This document shows, in pieces, positions 39,759-48,438 of a DNA stretch of 64,000 nucleotides (positions are counted from its first letter, which is position 1; every line of letters begins with the position of its first letter). The notes below the pieces were generated by a model. The model made no database searches, had not been told where the DNA came from, and worked only from the letters and a program-made list of their open reading frames with translations. The stretch covers positions 372,001 to 436,000 of the forward strand of contig NC_021985.1 in the NCBI RefSeq assembly GCF_000444875.1, written 5' to 3'. The DNA comes from Streptomyces collinus Tu 365. GTDB lineage: Bacteria > Actinomycetota > Actinomycetes > Streptomycetales > Streptomycetaceae. The position numbers and the translations under genes are program-made.

Positions 39759-41122
39759 TTGTTTCCCTTCCCTGTAGGCGTGCGGTTCGTCTGCCGGAAG
39801 CGGTTGATCGCGTCGAGATGCCGCTCGCGCATCGCGGTGTCACGGACGCCCAGCCCCTCGTGCGGTGCCAGGGCCAGCACGCCGACCTTGCCGAGGTGCC
39901 GGTTGCGGTACACGTCGTCGACTGCCTGACCGGCGTGTTCCAGGGTGTACGTGCGGGAGAGGGTGGGGTGGATCCTGCCCTTGGCTATGAGCCGGTTGGA
40001 CTCCCATGCCTCCCGGTAGTTGGCGAAATGCGATCCGACGATCCGCTTCAGCGACATCCACAGGTAGCGGTTGTCGTACTCGTGGCGGTAGCCGGAGGTG
40101 GAGGCACAGGTGACGATGGTGCCGCCCTTGCGGGTGACGTACACCGAGGCGCCGAAGGTGTCCCGGCCGGGATGCTCGAAGACGATGTCGGGATCCTCCC
40201 CACCCGTGAGCTCCCGGATCCGGCGGCCGAACCGTTTCCATTCCGCCGGGTCCTGGGTGTACTCGTCCTTCCAGAAGGTGTAGCCCTCGTCGGCACGGTC
40301 GATGATCGCGTCGGCGCCCATCGCCCGGCAGATGGCGGCCTTGGCCGGGCTGGACACCACACAGATCGGGTTGGCGCCGCCGGCCAGCGCGAACTGCGTC
40401 GCGAACGCCCCCACGCCGCCGGACGCGCCCCAGATGAGCACGTTGTCGCCCTGCTTCAGCCGGGCACCGTTGCGGGAGACCAGTTGCCGGTACGCGGTGG
40501 AGGCGACCAGACCGGGTGTGCCGGCCTCCTCCCAGGTCAGGTGCGCCGGTTTGGGCATCAGCTGGTTCGCCTTGACCAGCGCCAGTTGTGCCAGGCCGCC
40601 GAAGTTGGTCTCGTACCCCCAGATGCGCTGGTCCGGATCGAGCATCGTGTCGCTGTGCCCGTCGGGCGCCTCCAACTCGGCCGACAGGCAGTGCGCGACG
40701 ACCTCGTCGCCGGGGTTCCACGCGAACACGCCGGGCCCGGTACGCAGCACGACTCCGGAGAGGTCGGAGCCGATGACGTGGTAGGGGAGGTCGTGCCGCC
40801 GGGCCAGGGGCGAGCGGCGGCCGTACCGGGCCAGGAACGTGAACGTCGGCAGCGGTTCGAAGAGCGCGGACCACACGGTGTTGTAGTTGATCGAGCCGGC
40901 CATCACCGCCACCAGCGCCTCGCCGGGCCCGACCTGGGGCACGGCGACTTCGTCGAGGTGCATCGACCGGCGCGGATCGCGGTCCTCGGCCGCGACCCGG
41001 ACGAACATCTCGACCTCGTCCGCGTGCAGGGTCACGGCGCGGTAGCTCTCCGGGACGGGCAGCGCGGCGAAGTCCTCCGGCCGGGTGTCCGGGTCGAGAA
41101 CGGCGTCGATGATGTCTTGCAT
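39755..41122 (-). CDS. ccr: Crotonyl-CoA carboxylase/reductase
   Basis: This 455-residue medium-chain reductase converts crotonyl-CoA plus CO2 and NADPH to ethylmalonyl-CoA. Full family length is kept. SINYNTVWSALFEP contains the CO2-site asparagine, YETNFGG the neighbouring aromatic/acidic region, and GASGGVGAFATQFA the NADPH-binding fold. The ATG at 41122 follows GGAGGAG. In kirromycin-type clusters the equivalent is KirN, which supplies ethylmalonyl-CoA for the free acyltransferase KirCII; a matching acyltransferase is encoded at 47092-48429. It is coupled to the downstream dioxygenase. Confidence 0.94.
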   Translation of the reverse strand: MQDIIDAVLDPDTRPEDFAALPVPESYRAVTLHADEVEMFVRVAAEDRDPRRSMHLDEVAVPQVGPGEALVAVMAGSINYNTVWSALFEPLPTFTFLARYGRRSPLARRHDLPYHVIGSDLSGVVLRTGPGVFAWNPGDEVVAHCLSAELEAPDGHSDTMLDPDQRIWGYETNFGGLAQLALVKANQLMPKPAHLTWEEAGTPGLVASTAYRQLVSRNGARLKQGDNVLIWGASGGVGAFATQFALAGGANPICVVSSPAKAAICRAMGADAIIDRADEGYTFWKDEYTQDPAEWKRFGRRIRELTGGEDPDIVFEHPGRDTFGASVYVTRKGGTIVTCASTSGYRHEYDNRYLWMSLKRIVGSHFANYREAWESNRLIAKGRIHPTLSRTYTLEHAGQAVDDVYRNRHLGKVGVLALAPHEGLGVRDTAMRERHLDAINRFRQTNRTPTGKGNK

Positions 41123-41180
41123 CTGTGCTCCTCCGTGTACGCGACTGCGGAAGCGGGGGGACCGGCGGGCCGCCGCCCGG

Positions 41181-41576
41181 TCAGTGCACGAGCCGTCCCA
41201 TCAGGCGCTTGAGTTCGGCGGCCGGATCGGTGGTGAGTCCGCCGTGCACGGGACTGGTCTGGATCACGGTGCTGCGGGGTGCGGTGAGCCAGCCGAAGCG
41301 CGCCCCGCGCGTGCCGGACCCGGCGGGACCGCCCTCGGGGCCGCCCGCGCACACCGCGCGGATGGTGTCCAGGGCCGCCGTGACCATCTCGATGTCGATG
41401 TCGGGGTCCAGCGCGCGAAGCCGGTCGGCGTCGACGTGGATCGCGGCGCCGAGGAAGTCGGCGCCGGGGCAGTAGAGCAGCGCCCCGACGTTGATCCGCT
41501 CGCTGCGGTCGACTCGCGGGACGGCGCGCAGCAGGGCGTAGTCGAAGCCGAGGAGGGACGGCGTGGCGGTGGTCAT
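41181..41576 (-). CDS. DUF3037 family protein
   Basis: This 131-residue protein has the DUF3037 pattern: FDYALLRAVPRVDRSERINVGALLYCP, then a DADRLRALDPD segment and a C-terminal half with TSPVHGGLTTDP. Function is unknown. In many actinomycetes it is encoded next to a HipA-like kinase, as here, where its ATG overlaps the stop of that gene as ATGA. The pair may be a stress or toxin-antitoxin-like unit, or simply housekeeping. It lies inside the secondary-metabolism block and I see no biosynthetic role. Confidence 0.85.
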   Translation of the reverse strand: MTTATPSLLGFDYALLRAVPRVDRSERINVGALLYCPGADFLGAAIHVDADRLRALDPDIDIEMVTAALDTIRAVCAGGPEGGPAGSGTRGARFGWLTAPRSTVIQTSPVHGGLTTDPAAELKRLMGRLVH

Positions 41577-42355
41577 GCGTCCTCCTCCGGCCACCACGCG
41601 CGGGGTCCGGCGCATCGGGTGAGCAGATAGTCCACGTAGCGCCGCCGCAGGTCGGCGGGGTCCGCGTCCTGGGGCACGGAGTTCATGCCCAGCAGGAAGC
41701 TGTCCGGGACCAGGGCGGTGATCTCGGTCAGCGTCTCGGCGGTCACCGCCTCGGCGAGTTCGGCGTCCAGTTTGGCGAGAACGGCCGGGGCGAGGGTAGC
41801 GACCAAGTCGGCGAGCACGTGCTGGGACAGGTCGTAGCGGCGCTCGGCCCAGGCGGCGACGGCCGGCCAGGAGTGCTGGAACAGCAGTGCGGCACCGTGG
41901 TCGATGGCCCAGAGCCGGCGGTGCCAGATGATCAGGTTGGGGTTGGACCAGCTGCGGTCGACGTTGGCGGTCAGCGCGTCCAGCCAGTAGATCCTGGCGG
42001 CCTCCTCGGCGGGCGGCTCCCATCCGACCCCGTCGTAACCGACCGACCCGGGCAGGAAGTCCATGCCCAGGTTCTCGCCGGCGCTGGCCCGCAGTAGCTC
42101 CTGGATCTCCTGGTCGGGGTCGCGGCGCGCCATTTCCGGGTCGATGTCTATGGTGACGAGCTCGGGGACACGGATCCCCAGTCGCCGGCCGAGTTCGCCG
42201 ACGACGATCTCCGCGACCAGGGCCGCGGTGCCCTGGCCCGCGCCGCGGAACTTCACGACGTAGATGCCGTCGTTGTCGGCCTCCACCAGGCCGGGCAGCG
42301 ATCCGCCCTCACGCAGGGGCGTCAGGTACTGCGTTCCTAATACTCTTTGCAACAA
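41573..42355 (-). CDS. HipA-like kinase family protein
   Basis: This 260-residue protein resembles the HipA-type Ser/Thr kinase fold: YVVKFRGAG carries the ATP-binding lysine, LTANVDRSWSNPNLI contains the catalytic Asp and Asn, and WAIDHGAAL is the DxG-like metal site. It lacks the N-terminal domain of true HipA and no HipB antitoxin is adjacent. The start is a TTG-TTG pair (42355 or 42352), the best available with family length. It is coupled to DUF3037. Substrate unknown; the unit sits between the P450 and the crotonyl-CoA reductase. Confidence 0.82.
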   Translation of the reverse strand: MLQRVLGTQYLTPLREGGSLPGLVEADNDGIYVVKFRGAGQGTAALVAEIVVGELGRRLGIRVPELVTIDIDPEMARRDPDQEIQELLRASAGENLGMDFLPGSVGYDGVGWEPPAEEAARIYWLDALTANVDRSWSNPNLIIWHRRLWAIDHGAALLFQHSWPAVAAWAERRYDLSQHVLADLVATLAPAVLAKLDAELAEAVTAETLTEITALVPDSFLLGMNSVPQDADPADLRRRYVDYLLTRCAGPRAWWPEEDA

Positions 42356-42395
42356 AACTCATCCTGCTGTTCGTTGTCGGGCATGGAAACGGTGG

Positions 42396-43625
42396 TCACA
42401 CGAGCTGGACGGGCAGTCGTGTGACGGCTTTCAGGAAGCGCGGGCCGACCTCGTCGGGGTCGGCGGCCAGGCGCACGTCGGGGTAGCGCGCGAACAGCTT
42501 GTTGAGCGCGATCTCGGTCTCCGCCGTGGCCAGCGACGCCCCCGGGCAGAAGTGGTCGCCGGCGGCGAAGCTGAGCTGGGGGTTGTCGGCGCGGGTGACG
42601 TCGAGGACGCGCGGGTCGGTGAACCGCTCAGGGTCGTTGTTGGCGGCGCCGACCACGAGCTGGATCTGGCCGTCCTTGGGGATGGTCACCCCGTCGATCT
42701 CGATCGGCTCCGCGGCGAAGCGCGGCAGGGCCATCTTGATCGGACCGGAGTAGCGCATCAGCTCGCGGACCGCCTGGACGGTGTTCTCCGGGTGCGACTT
42801 GACCAGCTCCAGCTGGTCGGGGTGGACCAGGAGGTTGAAGAAGCTGAGCGAGATCGAGTGCCGGACGGTGTCGAGGCCGGCCTGCACCAGGACCAGGACC
42901 AGGGCGACGAGTTCGACCTCGTCGAGCTTCTCGGTCTCGTCGCTGATCTGGACCAGGTCGGAGATCAGGTCGTCGCCGGGCTGGGCGCGGCGCGCGCCTA
43001 TCAGCCGGATGACCGTGTCGACCATGCCGTGGAGCGCGGGCGGCAGGATCTCCGGGTCGGGGCGGACGAAGGTGGTGAACGCCTCGGACCACTTCAGCCA
43101 CTGGTCGCGGTACTCGTCGTCGACGCCGAGGAGTTCGCAGATGACCGTGGTGGAGATCGGGTGGGCGTACCCGGCGACGAGGTCCGTCTCGCCTTCGGGG
43201 TCCATTTGGTCGAGCAACTGGTCCGCGAGCCGCTCGATCCGGGGGCGCAGGGACTTGACCCGGCGCACCGAGAACGCCCGGTCGATCAGGGAGCGCACGC
43301 GCCGGTGGTCCTCCGGCACCATCGTCATGATCGTCGAGTCGAAGTACTTGAGCAGTTCCTCGGGCACGCCGCGACGGCGCATGCTGTCGAGGTGGACGCC
43401 CTCCGGCGGGTGGTTGCTGACCCGGCGATCGGCGAAGAGGCTGCGGACCGCCTCGTAACGGGTGACGACGTAGACGTCGGCGCCGTCGGAGAAGCGGCCC
43501 GGGCACACCGGCCGGGGCGCGCCTGTCCAGCGCTCCCCCGCCTCGCGGTCGGTCACGAAGTTGACGTCGGACAGGTCGAACTCGACGTCCGTCCAATCGA
43601 ATGTTCCGGTCACCAAGATCCCCAA
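42396..43625 (-). CDS. Cytochrome P450 (tailoring hydroxylase)
   Basis: This is a 409-residue soluble bacterial P450. The I-helix reads QAGLDTVRHS with the Asp-Thr pair for O2 activation, the K-helix is ELMRY (ExxR), and the heme loop is FAAGDHFCPG with the Cys ligand near residue 358. Start ATG at 43625. It is divergent from the TetR gene, whose operator-like repeats lie about 100 bases away. Kirromycin-type clusters carry two P450s (KirOI, KirOII) for backbone oxidation, and this is one of the two in the window. Ferredoxin genes are not seen. Confidence 0.92.
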   Translation of the reverse strand: MGILVTGTFDWTDVEFDLSDVNFVTDREAGERWTGAPRPVCPGRFSDGADVYVVTRYEAVRSLFADRRVSNHPPEGVHLDSMRRRGVPEELLKYFDSTIMTMVPEDHRRVRSLIDRAFSVRRVKSLRPRIERLADQLLDQMDPEGETDLVAGYAHPISTTVICELLGVDDEYRDQWLKWSEAFTTFVRPDPEILPPALHGMVDTVIRLIGARRAQPGDDLISDLVQISDETEKLDEVELVALVLVLVQAGLDTVRHSISLSFFNLLVHPDQLELVKSHPENTVQAVRELMRYSGPIKMALPRFAAEPIEIDGVTIPKDGQIQLVVGAANNDPERFTDPRVLDVTRADNPQLSFAAGDHFCPGASLATAETEIALNKLFARYPDVRLAADPDEVGPRFLKAVTRLPVQLV

Positions 43626-43713
43626 TCGCTGGCTTCACCACGCTGATCCGAGTGCTCACGGGGGCCGTCGGCGAGCGGTGCGGCACACCCCGGGTTGAAC
43701 TGTGCGGTTTTCA

Positions 43714-43747
43714 GATACAGGACTGTATCAGAATGCGGTACTGTATC
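43714..43747. promoter_or_regulatory. Operator-like repeats in front of the TetR gene
   Basis: GATACAG (43714-43720) and CTGTATC (43723-43729) form a 16-base perfect palindrome. ACTGTATC recurs at 43740-43747, 18 bases after the first copy. The arrangement suits a TetR-type repressor binding between the TetR/MFS unit and the divergent P450 gene. Confidence 0.6.
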
Positions 43748-44440
43748 TGTGTTCTCGGAAGGAGGCCCATCATCGGCAAACGACTCACCCGGCAGGAGAG
43801 CCGGGAAATCACGCGCCAGGACCTGCTGCAGGCAGCTGCCGACCTGTTCGCCGAATGCGGTGTCAACGGCACCTCGGTCGAACAGATCGTGGAACGCGCC
43901 GGGTACTCCCGGGGCGCCTTCTACGGCAACTTCGACGGCAAGCAACAGCTGATCCTGGCTCTCCTGGAGCAGCGCACCGAGCGTGAACTGGCCGAGGTGC
44001 AGGCACTCAGCGCCGACGCCGGCTCGTTCGAGGAGACGATCGAGCACCTGCGCAACTGGCATCGCGGGCGGGACAAGAACTTCGCGAGCTGACTGGCCCT
44101 GCGCACCGAACTGTGGCTCTACGGCATGCGCGATCCGGCGGTGTTGTCGGTGCTGGCCGACCGTGAGCGCCGTTCCCGCGAGGCGATGGCCCAGGCCCTC
44201 GCGCAGGGTTTCGCCGCACGGTCGGTCACCCCGCCCGCGCCGGTGGAGCTGCTCGCCCTGATCGTGCACGCCCTGGACGACGGGCTCTCCATCCAGCGCG
44301 TGCTCTCGGCCGGCGAGAGCCCGGCCGGGGGCGTCATGGACGTGGTGGATCTGCTGATGCGGTCGTGGACCGCGCTGGCCCGCGCCGGAACCCCCGAAGC
44401 CACCGATCCGCCCGCCTCTGAGGGCGGCGCCACTCCCTGA
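43733..44440 (+). pseudogene. TetR-family regulator interrupted by an in-frame TGA
   Basis: The frame encodes a TetR regulator: HTH with TSVEQIVERAGYSRGAFYGNF in the first 60 residues, then a helical ligand domain. At 44090-44092 a TGA follows NFAS, and the same frame continues with LALRTELWLYGMRDP to 44440. One TGG-to-TGA change would explain it, since Trp fits there. The start is also odd: the strong GGAAGGAGG at 43757-43765 is followed only by ATC-ATC, while the ATG at 43733 lies inside the operator repeats. It may be inactive, making a truncated DNA-binding protein, or a sequencing error. It is 57 bases upstream of the MFS exporter it would control. Confidence 0.8.
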
Positions 44441-44497
44441 GCCGTCGGCCGGTCCCCTCTTCCGGCCGCGCCATACCGAAGAACTGGAGTACCACCC

Positions 44498-46162
44498 ATG
44501 AGCGAGGAAGCGAAGTCGACGACGGCGGAAGCGGCTCTCGGACCGCCCGTCGCCGCCGACGGCCCGGACCCCAAGCGCTGGTTGGCGCTGATCGTCCTGC
44601 TTGCCGCGACCTTCATGGACCTGCTCGACGTCAACATCGTCACCGTGGCGATCCCGAGCGTTCAGAAGGACCTCGGCGCCTCCTCGGCCGCCGTCCAGGC
44701 GCTGAACGTCGGTTACACCCTGTCCTTCGCGGTCACACTGATCACCGGCGGCCGGCTCGGCGACATCTTCGGCCGCAAACGGGCCTTCCTGATCGGCGTC
44801 GCCGGCTTCGTCGTGGCGTCGGCCCTGTGTGCCTTCGCCCCCAGCGCCGAAGTCCTGGTGACGTCCCGGGTGCTGCAGGGCATGGCCGCCGCCATCATGG
44901 TGCCGCAGGTCCTGGCGGTCATCTACGTGACCTTTCCGGCGGAGGAGATCGGCCGGGTCGTGAGTCTGTACGCCAGCATGATCGGCCTGGCCATCGTCGC
45001 CGGACCGCTGCTGGGCGGCGTGCTGATCTCCTGGGACCCGGGCGGCCTGGGCTGGCGGACCGTCTTCTTGGTCAACCTGCCGTTCGGCGTGGCCGCCCTG
45101 ATCGCCGGCGCGCTGTGGATGCGCGAGTCGAAGTCGCCCCGCGCCACCCGGCTGGACCTGGTCGGCATGGTGCTGGTGACCACCGGCCTGCTGTTGCTGC
45201 TGCTGCCCCTGCTGCGCGGCCGCGAACTCGGCTGGCCCGCCTCAAGCATCGGCTCGCTCGTGGCCTCCGTACCGGTCCTCGTGGCGTTCGTGTACTACGA
45301 GCGGTACAAGACCGCCAAGGACGGGTCGCCCCTGGTCGTCCTCTCCCTCTTCAGGATCCGGACCTTCGGGGCCGGGGTCGGCGCACAACTGCTCTTCAGC
45401 TGCATCCCGGCCGGCTTCTTCCTCAGCTGGACGCTCTACCTGCAGGGCGGTCTGGGCTGGTCGGCGCTGCACACCGGTCTCACCGCGATCCCGTTCTCGT
45501 TGGGCGTCCCGATCGCCGGCAACCTCGCCGTCCGCAAACTCTTCCCCCTCTACGGACGCAAGTGCCTGTTCGGCGGGGCGCTGCTGATGATGGCCGGGCT
45601 CCTGCTGTACGCGTGGATCGCCGACCGGGCGGGCGACGGGATCACCTCCTGGCACGCCGTCGTCCCGATGCTGCTGCTCGGCTCCGGCATGGGCATGCTG
45701 CTGGCCCCGCTGACCGGCATGACCCTGAACGACGTCGAGCCGCGGGAGGCCGGCGCGGCGTCCGGCCTGATCAACGCGGCCGGTCAGCTCGGCGCCGCCC
45801 TCGGCGTGGCCATCATCGGCGCGATCTTCTTCTCCGGCCTCGCCGCCAACGCGGGCACGCAGGCCGACCGGGTGCTGCCGAGCGTCCCGGCCGTCGCCTC
45901 GCAGCAGGCCGGGATCCGCGCCTGCGCCGTCGACTCCCACGACCAGGCCGACCTCACCGCCGTGCCCGACTCCTGCCGCGCCCTCGGAACCGAGGACCCC
46001 GCCCGGCAGAAGGCGATCGGGAACGCCCTGACCGACATCAACTCCAGGACGTTCACGGCCACCTTCAGCGAAGCCCTCTACTGGGCGTCCGCGGGCCTGG
46101 CCGCGGTGATCTGCCTGCTGTTCCTGCTGCCGCGGCAACCGCGGCGGCTGGGAGTGTCCTGA
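44498..46162 (+). CDS. MFS drug exporter, DHA2 (14-helix) type
   Basis: This 554-residue exporter has about 14 membrane segments. It shows the family motifs FMDLLDVNIVTVAIPS (first helix), GGRLGDIFGRKR (motif A) and a motif C-like GLAIVAGPLLGG. The large loop before the last helix holds two Cys residues. The ATG at 44498 follows GGAG. It sits directly behind a TetR gene, the classic regulator-pump pair, and is the likely self-resistance pump of the elfamycin-type cluster. With the repressor broken, expression may be constitutive. Confidence 0.93.
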   Translation: MSEEAKSTTAEAALGPPVAADGPDPKRWLALIVLLAATFMDLLDVNIVTVAIPSVQKDLGASSAAVQALNVGYTLSFAVTLITGGRLGDIFGRKRAFLIGVAGFVVASALCAFAPSAEVLVTSRVLQGMAAAIMVPQVLAVIYVTFPAEEIGRVVSLYASMIGLAIVAGPLLGGVLISWDPGGLGWRTVFLVNLPFGVAALIAGALWMRESKSPRATRLDLVGMVLVTTGLLLLLLPLLRGRELGWPASSIGSLVASVPVLVAFVYYERYKTAKDGSPLVVLSLFRIRTFGAGVGAQLLFSCIPAGFFLSWTLYLQGGLGWSALHTGLTAIPFSLGVPIAGNLAVRKLFPLYGRKCLFGGALLMMAGLLLYAWIADRAGDGITSWHAVVPMLLLGSGMGMLLAPLTGMTLNDVEPREAGAASGLINAAGQLGAALGVAIIGAIFFSGLAANAGTQADRVLPSVPAVASQQAGIRACAVDSHDQADLTAVPDSCRALGTEDPARQKAIGNALTDINSRTFTATFSEALYWASAGLAAVICLLFLLPRQPRRLGVS

Positions 46163-46213
46163 CCGTCCCCGTCCCCGTCCCCGTCCCCCCGGCACCTGAG
46201 AGGCACCTCCACC

Positions 46214-46546
46214 ATGCCCCGCAAGAGTTATCAGGTCATCGTCTACGGCAAGTTCGCGCCGCTCGACGACGACCAGCGCGCCAAGCTGCTGGCCGTGGCC
46301 GACCAGCACGACCTGTTCCACTCGAAGTTCACCGAGGAGGGCACGGTCACCTACGAGCGGACCCTGCTCACCTTCACCTTCCGCTGTGCCGTGAAGGCCG
46401 ACGCCGAGGACAAGACCGAGAAGGTCGTCGCCGGGGTCGAGGAACTGGCCACGGCCGCCGTCCGCGGCCTCGGCGCCGATGTGCGCGATCTGCGGTCCGT
46501 CTGCACCGACCTGGAGACCATCAAGATCAAGCGGCGGGGACGATGA
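46214..46546 (+). CDS. DUF6204 family protein
   Basis: This 110-residue protein of unknown function has SYQVIVYGKFAPLDDDQRAKLL at the start, ADQHDLFHSKFTEEGTVTYER in the middle and a RCAVKAD strand, a ferredoxin-like alpha/beta pattern seen in DUF6204. It lies 51 bases after the exporter and overlaps the next gene as ATGA. No catalytic motif is seen. It is probably cotranscribed with the exporter and the DUF2087 gene. Confidence 0.75.
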   Translation: MPRKSYQVIVYGKFAPLDDDQRAKLLAVADQHDLFHSKFTEEGTVTYERTLLTFTFRCAVKADAEDKTEKVVAGVEELATAAVRGLGADVRDLRSVCTDLETIKIKRRGR

Positions 46547-47100
46547 CGCCCGAGACATTCACCGTTCTCCTTTCCGACTCCGCTGTTCGGCGGGTTTTCT
46601 CGGCCGTGGCCCTGGGCTCGTCGACCTCCGCGGAGATCCTCGCCGCGACCGGGCTCGCGGCCCCGGAGGCCGCCCCGGCCATCGGCCGGCTGCTGCGCGA
46701 GGGCCTGGTCGTCCCCCGGGGCCGGGGCCGGCTGGCGGTCGACGAGGCCGCCCTGGGTGCCGCGGCCGAGATCGCCGGACGCCGTCTGCGGGAGCAGGCG
46801 GAGGCCGAACAGCCCGATCCCGGGCTGCGCGGCTACGTCCGTGGCACGGTGCTGGTCCGGTTGCCGGAGGACGACGACGAGACCCGGCGGGCGGTGCTGG
46901 ACCATGTGGCGGCGACGACCTTCGAGGCCGGTCGGGAGTACGACGAACGCACCGTGACCGATCTGCTGCGGCCGTGGTGCGAGGGCGCCGCCGTGGACCC
47001 GGTCTCGCTGCGGCGGTCCCTGGTCGACGACGGGTTCCTGCACCGCGAGTCCGGGTCCTACCGGCTCGTCTCCCTCGTGGGGCCCGGCTCGTCATCCTGA
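46543..47100 (+). CDS. HTH/DUF2087 regulator-like protein
   Basis: This 185-residue protein has an N-terminal winged-helix-like part (residues 10-75, with SSTSAEILAATGLAAPEAAPAI as recognition region). Its C-terminal DUF2087 domain has FEAGREYDERTVTDLLRP and SLRRSLVDDGFLHRESGSYR. DUF2087 proteins are usually small regulators of uncertain ligand. Its ATG overlaps the DUF6204 stop. Its stop overlaps the convergent acyltransferase gene by 9 bases. It may regulate this cluster. Confidence 0.78.
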   Translation: MTPETFTVLLSDSAVRRVFSAVALGSSTSAEILAATGLAAPEAAPAIGRLLREGLVVPRGRGRLAVDEAALGAAAEIAGRRLREQAEAEQPDPGLRGYVRGTVLVRLPEDDDETRRAVLDHVAATTFEAGREYDERTVTDLLRPWCEGAAVDPVSLRRSLVDDGFLHRESGSYRLVSLVGPGSSS

Positions 47101-48429
47101 CCCCGCCGCGGCCGGCGAGGGCCGCGGGCGCCGGACGGCCGCCAGGACGGCGGCCTGGTAGGGAGTGAGCGCCGGCGCCGGCGGGGCGGACGTCGGCCAG
47201 TGCGGGTCGCGGCCGTAGGTGAACAGCGTGCCGAGCGACGACAGCATGGCCCGGCGTTCGGTCCGCCGGCGGCCGGAGGGCAGCACCTCCCCCGGCCGTC
47301 CGGCGCTCTCCAGCGTCTGCCGCAGGCTGGAGAGCAGCACCGGATGGGTGCTCACCTCGACGAAGATCTCATGACCGTCCTCGGCCAGCCGGCCGGTGGC
47401 GGCGGCCAGCCGGACCGGCTCCCGGAGGTTGCGCATCCAGTACGCGGGCCCCAGGTCGGTGCCGGGGACCGGCGCCGCGGTCACGGTCGAGTAGAACGGC
47501 ACCCGTGACGGCACCGGGCTCAGCGGGCGCAGCGCCCCAGCCAGGTCGTCGCGCAGTTCGTCGACGTAGTGGCTGTGCGAGGCGACCGTACCCCGCACCA
47601 TCCGGCAGTAGACGCCGCGCCGATCGAGGTCCTCGACCAGCGCCGTCAGCGTGGCGGTGTCCCCGGCCAGCACGGTCGAGCGGGGACTGTTCTCCCCGGC
47701 GACGCAGATACGGCCTCCGCTGGAGGCGGCCAGGGCGTGCGCGGCCTCGGGCGACAGCTCGGTGGTGGCCAGCGCGCCCCGGCCGGCGATCCGCCGCAGC
47801 AGGGCGCTGCGACGGCAGGCGATCAGCAGGGCGTCGTCGAGGGTGAGCGCTCCGGCCGCGTACCCGGCGGAGATCTCGCCCATGCTGTGCCCGGTCACCG
47901 CGTCCGGCTCCACCCGCCAACTGCGCCACAGGGCCACCAGGGCGATCTGCAACGACACCATCGTCGGCTGCAGCACGTCGATCTCACCGAGCCGCGACAT
48001 CGCCGGGCCGGCCCGCAACTGCTGGATCACCGAGAAGCCGGCCAGCTCGCGTACCCGTTCGTCGCAGCGCCGCAGCGCCGCGCCGAACACCGGCTCGGTG
48101 TCGAGCAGTTCCAGGCCCATGCCGTCCCACTGGGCGCCCTGGCCGGCGAAGACGAACACCAGTCCCGGCCGCCGGGACGGCGACGGAGGCGGTATCCGGT
48201 CGGCCCACTCCCGTACCAGCTTGTCCAGGCCCTCGGCGAGGTCGTCGTAGGAATCGGCGGTGAGAGCGGCCCGGTGGGCCAGACCGGGTGTCCTGGCTGC
48301 CGCGTCGTGGCAGTACCGGGCCAGCGTGGGCAGGTCCCGGCCGGCGCGGATCCGGTCCGCGTGCCCGCGGAGGGCGGCGAGCAGGCCCTCCTCGGTCCCG
48401 GCGGCGACGGCGAACAGCCGTACGGTCAC
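47092..48429 (-). CDS. kirCII: Free-standing acyltransferase, probable ethylmalonyl-specific (KirCII-like)
   Basis: This 445-residue trans-acting acyltransferase loads an alkylmalonyl unit on a PKS carrier. GQGAQWDGMG opens the fold (about 94-103), the nucleophile is in GHSMGE (about 180-185), and the specificity stretch reads TVASH instead of the YASH of methylmalonyl or HAFH of malonyl enzymes. N-terminal linker and C-terminal tail resemble an excised PKS AT with its KS-AT linker. With the crotonyl-CoA carboxylase/reductase gene nearby, ethylmalonyl-CoA is the expected substrate, as for KirCII of kirromycin. Start GTG at 48429 after GGGGGAGAA. Confidence 0.88.
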   Translation of the reverse strand: MTVRLFAVAAGTEEGLLAALRGHADRIRAGRDLPTLARYCHDAAARTPGLAHRAALTADSYDDLAEGLDKLVREWADRIPPPSPSRRPGLVFVFAGQGAQWDGMGLELLDTEPVFGAALRRCDERVRELAGFSVIQQLRAGPAMSRLGEIDVLQPTMVSLQIALVALWRSWRVEPDAVTGHSMGEISAGYAAGALTLDDALLIACRRSALLRRIAGRGALATTELSPEAAHALAASSGGRICVAGENSPRSTVLAGDTATLTALVEDLDRRGVYCRMVRGTVASHSHYVDELRDDLAGALRPLSPVPSRVPFYSTVTAAPVPGTDLGPAYWMRNLREPVRLAAATGRLAEDGHEIFVEVSTHPVLLSSLRQTLESAGRPGEVLPSGRRRTERRAMLSSLGTLFTYGRDPHWPTSAPPAPALTPYQAAVLAAVRRPRPSPAAAGSG

Positions 48430-48438
48430 TTCTCCCCC

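Noticed and set aside
44090..44092. TGA as selenocysteine or programmed read-through
   Set aside because: No reason for selenocysteine in a TetR helix and no visible recoding element; a simple Trp-to-stop change explains it.
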